Positions 7,677 to 15,522 of a stretch of DNA of 20,435 bases are shown here, piece by piece. A model generated the notes under the pieces. That model worked only from the letters and a program-made list of their open reading frames with translations, ran no database searches and had not been told where the DNA came from. The stretch is taken from NCBI GenBank assembly GCA_900095095.1, contig FMBT01000074.1, positions 1 through 20,435 on the forward strand, in the 5' to 3' direction. Source of the DNA: Fragilariopsis cylindrus CCMP1102 (taxonomy: Eukaryota; Bacillariophyta; Bacillariophyceae; Bacillariales; Bacillariaceae). The translations under genes were made by a program, and so were the position numbers. Each line of letters starts with the position of its first letter. Position 1 is the stretch's first letter.

Positions 7677-10600
7677 CTATTTAATGCTGCCATCAACAAT
7701 CGAGTCATCCTCGTCGTCGGTATTTTCCGGAACAGAATTTTCCTCCTGTCCTTCGAGGAAGATAGGTTGTATTTTATCTTTCCCGCTATCCTTAGTGGTG
7801 TCATCATCACTGCTAGATTCTGCTTCAAATGACTGTACAACGGAATTGCTTTCAGGATCCTTCCTACTATCATCTTCCCTGTCGTCTTTTGAAGAGATGT
7901 CTACTGGAATTTCGACGCTGTCTGTTTTAGACGTATTTGATATCGGGGCGACGTGTTCCTCTTCAAGTAAGGTTGATTCTGCCCAATCATCTCCTCCTGC
8001 TTGGGCACAGTTGGTATCACTGTTGGTATCACTGTTGGTATCACTGTTGGTATCGTCATCAGCGTTATCTAGGCCGCCCTCAATTTCCACGTCCATTTCA
8101 AGAACAGCCAGGTCTGCATCTTCGATGAAGGTTTTGTTTTTCATTTCATTTTCGTTTACAATTTCATCCCCATCTTCGATCTCATCGGTGTCTTCGGCAA
8201 TTGAAGTATTAGACATAGGTGTCAGTTGCTCGTCATCGTAATCCCATCCCTTTTTTGAAGTTTTTTAACAATGATTAGAAGATAAGAGAAAGATTCAATT
8301 AACGATCAACGCGACGTATTATTTCTTTTGTATTAGTATTGTACTGTACTCTTTACTTACCACAGGATCCTCCCCCGGCTTCGAGAGTAAGATAGCTTCC
8401 GTCTCTCGTAATTCTTCTTCTGCTTGCGTAATTATTTCTTCTACTTGTTTATTGTAGTCCTCTATTGTCATGGGTGTTGTCTCATCGGCAGATTCGATAG
8501 CCCATTCTTCGTCCGCAAGCATTTCACTAAGTCTATATTCTTTTTCATCGTGCCAAGGAAGACTAGCAAAAGATCCATTTTCATCGTCACTATCTTCTTT
8601 GTCCAAGTTTGCACCTTCATCGACAGTTGTCTCATTCGAAGAAGCTGTGTCTGTTTGTGGATCATCAATATCATATTGAAAATCGTTTGTAGATCCCCAA
8701 AGCTCAGATATTCCCGCAAAAGATCCCATCCCAGCTATTTCACTCTCATCCGGTCTTCTATTTTTATTAATAGTACTCGAATCATCAGATAACCCGCTTC
8801 CTTCTCCTCCCCAAAGCTGAGAAACAGAGCTGAAATCAACATCATCAATTTTTTCTGGCGGCTCGTATTCACTCAGTGCAGATGGGTCTTCAGGTGGGAG
8901 ACCCCAAAGCTGCGAAATACCGTCGAGTCGGGTCTGATCATAAATTGGATCAATTTTCTTTTTTCGTTCTGTGACAGTGTACAGATTTTCACCCGTCTCG
9001 GCACCTGGAATCGCACTTAAAATCTCTATGGTCTCTTTTAATTCATTCTCGGCGTTCTCTTCGATTTCCTGTAATCTGTCTTCATATTCTTCTCTCGTCA
9101 TATTCTTAACTTCGATATCATCTGTCTCAACTACCCAACCTTCATCAGCCAGTTGCTGACTTAAACGGAATTCTTGGCCGTCTATACCAACTTCGTCAAA
9201 CCAAGGTAAATCTTCGTATGCTTCCAGATCGACCATTTCCGAAGCAAAATCATTCTCATCCAAATCGGCGGCAGCAAGAAGTGACTTGATTTTTTCATTC
9301 TGTTTTTTCAGAGTAACGAGATAATTGCTTGTTTGCATACCTGTTGGCACCGGCTCTTCGCGAAATGATTTGATCGTCTCCATGGGCTTGAATGACGAGA
9401 TCAGTGAGCCATCAGTGGCGAGTGTTGTGACCGTATGAACAGGCCTAGTTTCTTCTGGAGAGCTACTGCTTGTCACATTTGGTGCAGCATTGCTTTCAGA
9501 TGAATAAATTTTGGATATGTTAGACGACGTTGAGACATTTTGAAATGTCTCGGGAATAGAAGAGGAAAAGTTGTCTTCTAATTCTACAATTGTTTTGTTT
9601 CCATCTGTAGCGGCACTTTCTACTGTATTAATAGTGTTAGATGCGGTCTCAAGTATCGGGGTGATGTGAATTCTGTAACTGCTATCTCGGCGTTGTTTTC
9701 ATCGTTGAAAGAATAAATGTTATCGTCATCTACATCCCTTTTATCTGTTATTTCGTCGATCTCAGTTTCTTCTGCTTCTGCTTCTTCCCAAACTCGCTCC
9801 GCCTCGGCGGCGGCAGCAGCCTCCTCGTCCTCCCTTTTTCGTTGCTCTTCTAGCTGCTTTTCTCGTTCGATCTTTTCCTCTTCCATCTGATCAAGTTCCT
9901 CGACGGAATAACCTCGTACTGGAAGCAAATATTCGTAGAGCTCGCCGTCATTCAGCCGTTGTGCCGAAAAAGGCAGTTCTTCAAATCCGTAAAGCCATCG
10001 GATTGACCCTGCGTTCGTTTCGGCGATCAGTGTATCGACGCAGAGGGGATCCTCGCCTCGACCGTAGCTTTCGTTATCGTATGGGTCTAAGAATTGCTTT
10101 GCTAAATCGAAGAGACCCTGGTAGCTGATAGTTAGCAATCCCGATCCAACAACAACCAGCAGTGGCGACATATCAATTGAAAATGCCATAAAAGGGAACA
10201 TCCATAAGATTAAATCTACAAGAACTTGGACTATGTGAGCGTAGGCTAAGGGCATGCGTCCCTGTAACTCATCGCCAATAGCCCCGTACTGTTTGTGGAA
10301 GAAATAAGATTGAGTGGTGAGCATTATATTGACTAGTCCTTTTGATCCTGTATCGTTATTTTACGGTATAATTAATGGATACCATGCAATCGTACACACT
10401 TACTTGGGACCGAATTATGTGAAATTTGTGCATCGTTTCCGATTCAAAACCATGACCTCCTTGGATATGTCCCGATCCCCGGCCCTCTACGAAAAGGCGT
10501 ATCATCCACATCAGTACGACGCTGTGTCGTTGCGTGGCCGGGATGGCCGCGTCGACCAAGACCTCTCGTTCTGTTGCCGTCATCAGTCCTCGCTCAACGA

Positions 10601-11700
10601 GTCGTCGCAACCCTCTTGGTGTCAATATCGGACGATGTGATCGTGTGAAGGACGCGTATGTTAGTAGATTGAACAAACGTGTGTAACGACTCATAAGCTC
10701 AAGAATTTGCCTTGACGAGACAGTATATGTCGATTTTTCATTGGGATTAGAAGGTATCTTGCGCGCAGCATGAGAGGCCATGTTCATATTGACATCGTGC
10801 AGTCTCCCTTTTGTATTTATAATTGGAATGTGGACGGTTCATTCGGTTGCGAAACGAGTTGAAAAACATATAGCGAGTCGAAATATATAGAAACAAACAA
10901 ACAAAAGAGGGAGAGAGTCAGTTGCAATCATTTTCGTCCACGAATAAAGGCCTCTTGTTTGGGAGGTAAATTTCGTAACGGATGAGATAATGTAACGAAC
11001 CTTGAAGCCGACGACTAAGTTCCATGCACTTTCTCCACAAACTGTAAGATTGATTGACGAAGAAGGTCAAAGTAAATGTAGTCACCGATAATAACTGTCC
11101 CCACTTTAGGCAGAAAAAATATCAGAGACAGACGTGAGGGGAAGATGAGTGAATTAGAAGCTTAAATATGGTACAATGTATAGAAGCATTGCTATGATAC
11201 ATATCACTTACAAGGATGTTGAATCCAGAGAGATTGCTTTTGATGAGCGTTGGATATGAGCGGTGGATCAAATAGATGGCCATAGCAAAAAGCATATTCC
11301 TAGCTGCGTAAATAATGAAAGATCAAAATAAGAGAATGACGAGTGAGATTGATTCCATTTCAGATCAAAATGACACCAACAGATAAGGAGAATAAAACCA
11401 AACACCAGTCGATTCATAGAGTCGATGCAAAATTATATACTATAGTTAAAAAGACTTACCGCAAGAGATCCATGTCTCGGCAAATACTGTACCCTTCCAC
11501 CGCCGCCAAATCCAGCCACTTGAGGGATCGAATTGCATCATGATGGGTCGCCGTGCGCTGGTCCGTACGCTCTCGTTAATAAGGTCATCTAACAGATTCA
11601 CCGTAGAGGCTTGTTCGATAATAGATTCTGGTGTGGTCAAAACCATATGCAGGGCCGTAGAAGAAGACGAATAGGACGACAGCGGAGAAGAAGAAAACAT
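7677..11700 (-). CDS. Bestrophin anion channel with long acidic repetitive C-terminal tail
   Basis: Seven coding segments on the minus strand: 11700-11460, 11303-11212, 11103-11001, 10807-10404, 10288 to about 9620-9760, then onward to 8361, and 8249-7677. The first five join in phase. Bestrophins are pentameric anion (Cl-/HCO3-) channels; algal ones often sit in thylakoids and feed bicarbonate to the carbon-concentrating mechanism. Family marks in order are WIWRRWKGTVFAETW (63-77), TLTFFVNQSYSLW (122-134), RYTRLFNLL, LVERGLMTATER, QYGAIGDELQGRMPLAYAHIV, and DLAKQFLDPYDNE in the calcium-clasp region. A Glu/Ala coiled coil follows, then a Ser/Asp/Glu-rich tail with two related 60-70 residue modules, three (I/V)S(Q/E)LWG motifs and a (DTNS)4 repeat. 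Two uncertainties exist. The start could lie upstream of 11700, since the frame is open to about 11850 and no clear signal peptide is visible. The frame also changes between about 9760 and 9620, so the tail could instead be a separate gene. Confidence 0.75.
8011..8054 (-). repeat. 12-bp coding minisatellite (DTNS repeats)
   Basis: The plus strand reads TTGGTATCACTG three times in tandem plus a fourth partial copy (TTGGTATC). On the minus strand this encodes DTNS repeated within the last exon of the bestrophin-tail gene. The copies are perfect at the DNA level, which points to recent slippage and probable length polymorphism. Confidence 0.9.
8250..8360 (-). mobile_element. Introner-like intron, copy B (last intron of the bestrophin gene)
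   Basis: This 111-nt intron begins GTAAGTAAAGAGTACAG and ends CTTCAAAAAAG. It carries an in-frame TAA, and its removal joins ...GEDPV to GWDYDDEQLTPM in phase 0. It matches the first 111 bases of the intron at 3977-4118 at 106 positions without gaps. The match covers the intron from donor to acceptor, while the flanking exons are unrelated, so the intron itself is the duplicated unit. Both copies lie in sense orientation of their host genes although those genes are on opposite strands. CTAAT near position 84 could be the branch point. Confidence 0.85.
8373..9209 (-). repeat. Degenerate protein repeats in the bestrophin tail
   Basis: Two related modules occur in one reading frame. At 9209-9003 the protein reads LPWFDE...EFRLSQQLADEGWVVE...MTREEYEDRLQEIEENAENELKET...P. 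At 8558-8373 it reads LPWHDEKEYRLSEMLADEEWAIE...MTIEDYNKQVEEI...AEEELRET...P. Between them lie three short motifs, ISQLWG (8918-8901), VSQLWG (8822-8805) and ISELWG (8711-8694), spaced about 32-37 residues apart in Asp/Ser-rich sequence. The DNA copies have diverged, so conservation of the protein pattern suggests selection on binding motifs. Confidence 0.8.
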
Positions 11701-12649
11701 ATTTGAAAATTGTCGACCACGCTTTTGAGCTTGTTCAAATGTATCCCTCTTGGATTTTGAACTCGCCTGGAACTTATATATTAATTTTGTGGGCAAATAG
11801 TGGGTGGGACGCACCCTTCGAAGACGAAGACGACGAAAATTTTATTCTCTTATCCGGACTCATTCCTCTGAGTATTGTTGGTGCTGTTGTTAGCGCAAAA
11901 GCAGCATATGGAATAATATCTCGTTTTTGCGAACAATCATCTTGTGGATTATTCAGCATTAATATCAGTGTCAACACTAACTTTATTATTATTGTGTCGA
12001 CCGATCGTCGTCTTGTTGTAGCTTGAGACTGACGGCGTCGGCGTCTATGGAACGGTTTTGAATCGAGGAACTCCAAACATATCTCTTCTTCTACCGGGGT
12101 TTTCATTTTTGTGTGGATGGAATTTATACAAAGAAATAAAAGGCATCGATGGCCTAGCCGTTTTTGCGGTTAAGGTGTGTGTTACAGTTGGTTTTCTTTT
12201 TCCTTCTTACTTCTCTCTTTAGCTTTTGAAATTATATCAGGTCACAGCGCACCGTAGGATGATATCGTTATATCTGTAGCAACAACGATGTACTTTTTAT
12301 TGAAATATGTAAGATCGATGTCGGCCAACACAAACAACGATTAGTTGGATTACTCTGCAGCATTAATACAAGCCTAGCTTTGTTAAATGTGTTTTGTCGA
12401 AACTCGATAATATTTGAATATTATTTTTTGATGCGTTGTCTAAAAATGCCGATGTATTGATGGATGTAGTTTTGTACGGTAGAAATGGAGCGAAATACAT
12501 AATTCCTATCCCCCCCCCAAAAAAAATATATTATGGAATGATATTAATAATCTAGTAAAATTTAGTCTTGGTTTCTATATTATGATAGAGCCAACTGTTA
12601 ATTGTTCTATTAAATGTATTTCATTAGTTTCATATATCGGGTATCATGT
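11701..12649. other. Upstream of bestrophin; competing ORFs on both strands
   Basis: This stretch lies between the bestrophin start and the stop of the DUF4460 gene. Two overlapping open frames occur. The plus-strand one, 11703-12026, contains the acidic stretch DAPFEDEDDE followed by a plausible transmembrane helix (LLSGLIPLSIVGAVVSAKAA). The minus-strand one, 12106-11774, is Arg-rich with a hydrophobic stretch. Neither is recognised as a family, and at most one is likely real. A C9/A8 homopolymer run is at about 12510-12527. The remainder (12107-12649) shows nothing supportable. Confidence 0.3.
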
Positions 12650-13858
12650 TTAGATTATTGTCTCTTGTCCGAACATTGCGGCGTAATAATCACCGTCCAG
12701 ACCACTGCCTTGAGTTTGTATGAAATCAGACATGTTCCGTTGTAGTTCATCTTTCAATTCGTTGTTCTCAAAATCTACAGGAATGGAAAGAGTTACCCGA
12801 TTGTTATGATGAATAGTAAAGCAGTATCCTGTCTCTAAGTTCTGGTTTTTCTTACGCCGTTTCCGTAAGGCTGACGACGAAAGATTATAGGGTCGTGGTT
12901 CCGTTACTAGTATAGAAATTTGCTCCTCATAAAACTTCCCCATATCTTCCAAACGTAAATCGTCAAAGTTTTCATCCAAGAACCGCAAGAATCTCCGATA
13001 TGCAACCAATCTTTCCAACGGTGAGATTATTTCTTTAAATTTAATGTTGGACAATACGTTTGCTAGTAGCTTCTGCCGCAATCTTGGGTTGTCACGAATC
13101 CAGTGACGAGTCTGAAGATGGATCTCAGCGTCCTGGACAGCCTCACGATAAACCTGATTGAATTTCATAAAATCAAAATTACGATTGTGTCTCTGCCAAA
13201 AACGATCCCTAGACGCTTCCCAGGGAGTCATCTTTCGATGCTGTCGTTGTTTCGGGCTTTCATTGGTACTACTATTCATATCGTAGGCCCTACTTGTACT
13301 TCTACTATTATTGTCATGGTTTCTATCATCATCATTGTCGTCTTCCTCATCATAAAGGGATAGTGAGGTTGGAACCGGCAAATCGGAGATTCGTAAGAGC
13401 CGAAGGAACTGACGTGTGACGTGATGTTGTACCGAAGTAGATGACATGGTCATCGGCGGAACTCTCAGTTCTAATTTCCGACGGCTAGTAGAGACGTTGG
13501 GTTGATTTTTATTCCCCACTTGTGATGATTGTATCGTCCCCTCTTGGTTCTGGTTTTTCGACATCACAAATTCGATTTCAACCGTGTGTTTGTCGTTTGG
13601 AAAAGGGTATTTGTATTCATTGTTTTTTTTAATCAATTTTTTCACACCATCGATGTAAGAATTCAGATTCTGAATGGCAGCGAGGTTGATCTTTTGGGCT
13701 GAATCAGGTAGGCCTTGTTGCCGTGCCATATCTGGGTGACATTTAACAATAAAGGGCTTTATCAACCGTTTCAACGAAAACGACGACGACGACGACGAAC
13801 ATCGAGATAAGAATACGAATGTCTCTACCCTTTGTCGCTGCGATAAAGACCTCAGCAT
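12650..13858 (-). CDS. DUF4460 (TCAIM-like) J-domain-related protein, probably mitochondrial
   Basis: A single exon encodes 402 residues. The N-terminus (MLRSLSQRQR... then a Ser run) is basic and poor in acids, as in mitochondrial presequences. Residues 28-75 (LKRLIKPFIVKCHPDMARQQG... then INLAAIQNLNSYIDGVKKL) match the DUF4460 pattern of TCAIM-type proteins: a helix ending in HPD (41-43), then an NxxxLxxLNxYID helix. HPD is the J-domain signature, so DUF4460 is thought to be J-like. The middle contains Asn/Gln and Asp-rich low complexity and a repeated basic region (RxxFWQRHNRNFD). The C-terminus (CFTIHHNNRVTLSIPVDFENNELKDEL) resembles the end of TCAIM-type proteins, but less clearly. Exact function is not known. 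It is divergent from dephospho-CoA kinase across about 400 bp, so the two may share a promoter region. Confidence 0.6.
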   Translation of the reverse strand: MLRSLSQRQRVETFVFLSRCSSSSSSFSLKRLIKPFIVKCHPDMARQQGLPDSAQKINLAAIQNLNSYIDGVKKLIKKNNEYKYPFPNDKHTVEIEFVMSKNQNQEGTIQSSQVGNKNQPNVSTSRRKLELRVPPMTMSSTSVQHHVTRQFLRLLRISDLPVPTSLSLYDEEDDNDDDRNHDNNSRSTSRAYDMNSSTNESPKQRQHRKMTPWEASRDRFWQRHNRNFDFMKFNQVYREAVQDAEIHLQTRHWIRDNPRLRQKLLANVLSNIKFKEIISPLERLVAYRRFLRFLDENFDDLRLEDMGKFYEEQISILVTEPRPYNLSSSALRKRRKKNQNLETGYCFTIHHNNRVTLSIPVDFENNELKDELQRNMSDFIQTQGSGLDGDYYAAMFGQETII

Positions 13859-14257
13859 CTTGTGTTTTTCTCCTCTACTATCCTGCTGTTTCTACTCGAC
13901 TACTAATAGTAATAAATTTGTAAAAGCAAAAGAAAGTTGTAAGTTTAAAAGTTACTCTATTATTATGGCATACTTGTACAACTTGTACGGTAACGTTAGA
14001 GTGAAAGAGAAAAGAGGCTCATGACGAGAGTCGAGTGAGTCAAGAGATAGAAAACTGATAATCGTGAATTGAGGAATGAATCAATCAAACAATCGAGACA
14101 TACTTAGTCCCATAATTGAAGATTTGAATTATCGGCGACAATAAAAATTCGAGTGTCACACACTTTTTACTTTGTTGTCGATTATTTGCTACTTTTTACC
14201 GTACGGTAGTACTCATGTATCAACAACACAACACAATAGAGATAGGAAGAAAGCCCA
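13859..14257. promoter_or_regulatory. Putative bidirectional promoter, DUF4460 gene / dephospho-CoA kinase
   Basis: A 399-bp AT-rich gap separates two divergent start codons, so both promoters must lie within it or overlap the genes. It contains palindromic ACCGTACGGT (about 14198-14207) and a related TTGTACGGTAACGTTA near 13982. No TATA box could be assigned with confidence. Confidence 0.4.
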
Positions 14258-15214
14258 ATGTTATATTGTACCATATCTACTCGTAGCCCGATATATATTA
14301 TCTTAGTTCTAGCTGTTTCCGCGTGTAGTGCATTTTTCTCTTCAAATTTAGCACTTTCTCGTCGAAGATACTGTTACGAAAAGTGTCGTTATCGCCAGTT
14401 CAATTCCCCTTCCGGAACGACAGAAAGTGGTGAAGCTGTGATGGGTAGCGATGAAGAGGATAAGTCTATTGTGATAGAAGAATCAAGAGAAGGATACAAT
14501 AATTCCAATGAAAAATTTAAAGTATTAGGTTTATGTGGAGGAATTGGGTCTGGCAAAAGTTCCGCGTCAAAACTTCTAGTATCATCATGCAATTGCCTTA
14601 AACACATAGATGCAGATTCTGTTGCCCATTCGATTTATACACCGGGATCACAGGCGGTTCTGAACGTTGTGGATGCTTTCGGCAAGGACATTCTTGTTCA
14701 ACAAGACGATGGAGAAGAAGATAGTACTGCTCCAATGGAAATTGATCGAAAGAAACTTGGTGAGATTGTCTTTGCTGAGCGATCTGCCATGGCCAAATTG
14801 GAAGCGATCGTCTGGCCTCACGTAAAGACGCTCATCACCGATGAGATTGATATACAACGACAGAAATGGACCAAAGAATGTATCGCCTCAAACAAACGTC
14901 CGATCGTAGTTCTTGAGGCTGCTGTTCTCCTTGACGCGGGATGGGACGACCTCTTGGATGGAGTGTGGGTAGTCACTACACCAAGAGATGTTGCCTTAGC
15001 ACGGCTTATAGAAACACGGGGATTGACTATAGAAGAAGCCAATAAACGAATTGACGCTCAAGAATCCCGACGAGGAATTGGAAATTTGCAACAAGAAATC
15101 GACTTTGGGCTTATAACTGGCGAAATCAATAATGATGGCAGCTTAGACGCTTTAACGAGGTCTTTGAGTAGATCATTAGACGATCCCAAGTTTTGGAAAC
15201 GTGATCGCACTTGA
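14258..15214 (+). CDS. coaE: Dephospho-CoA kinase, predicted plastid-targeted
   Basis: A single exon encodes 318 residues. The enzyme phosphorylates the 3'-hydroxyl of the ribose of dephospho-CoA with ATP, the last step of coenzyme A synthesis. The catalytic domain starts at about residue 87: Walker A GGIGSGKS (94-101), IDADSVAH (117-124), KKLGEIVFAE...LEAIVWPHV, VVLEAAVLLDAGWDDLLDGVWVV, and RLIETRGLTIEEANKRIDAQ. All are standard CoaE motifs in the usual order. The first 86 residues are extra. Hydrophobic residues 12-24 form a signal peptide, followed by SACSAFFSSN with a CSA/F junction, then a Ser/Arg-rich stretch. This is the bipartite ER-then-plastid signal with an ASAF-like motif found in diatoms. 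It implies that a late CoA step occurs in the plastid or its surrounding compartments, where fatty-acid synthesis needs CoA and 4'-phosphopantetheine. The ATG at 14258 is supported by the complete signal peptide. Confidence 0.93.
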   Translation: MLYCTISTRSPIYIILVLAVSACSAFFSSNLALSRRRYCYEKCRYRQFNSPSGTTESGEAVMGSDEEDKSIVIEESREGYNNSNEKFKVLGLCGGIGSGKSSASKLLVSSCNCLKHIDADSVAHSIYTPGSQAVLNVVDAFGKDILVQQDDGEEDSTAPMEIDRKKLGEIVFAERSAMAKLEAIVWPHVKTLITDEIDIQRQKWTKECIASNKRPIVVLEAAVLLDAGWDDLLDGVWVVTTPRDVALARLIETRGLTIEEANKRIDAQESRRGIGNLQQEIDFGLITGEINNDGSLDALTRSLSRSLDDPKFWKRDRT

Positions 15215-15522
15215 TACGGATGTGGTGATGTTTTATTTAACTTATCACATAATTTCGATTGATTGAATGGCCATGAACTGACGAATAACTTATTATGCTA
15301 CTAGAGAAGGAGAGACATACAAGGTGGAAGCGGTTATGATTATATATGTGATAATCCGGATTAATGATTATCACTGCATTGAATATCATCGTTGTCATGA
15401 ATGCCTCATTTACAACTTCAGAACAAGTTTACTTTCAATTAAAAAACATCAACACTACACTAAATTTGTTGAAGTATTGGTTTAGATAAGATCAATCCAA
15501 TTATATACAATGAGAATTTAGA
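15215..15522. other. Convergent 3' intergenic region
   Basis: This 308-bp AT-rich gap lies between the 3' ends of dephospho-CoA kinase and the bromodomain gene. A short inverted motif, TGATAATCCGGATTAATGATTATCA, centred near 15357, could fold into a small stem, but no function can be assigned. Nothing else was recognised. Confidence 0.4.

Noticed and set aside
7684..8241. 185-codon Ser-rich plus-strand ORF
   Set aside because: Mirror of the Asp/Glu/Ser-rich last exon of the bestrophin-tail gene, whose minus-strand frame splices in phase.
9620..9676. 57-nt intron GTTACAG...TACAG with a good CTAAC branch site, to explain the bestrophin frame break
   Set aside because: Its length is a multiple of three, so it does not change frame, and it would place TAG directly after the junction.
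12510..12527. C-run followed by A-run, considered as a retroposon poly(A) tail
   Set aside because: No target duplication, no upstream gene copy; a simple homopolymer tract.
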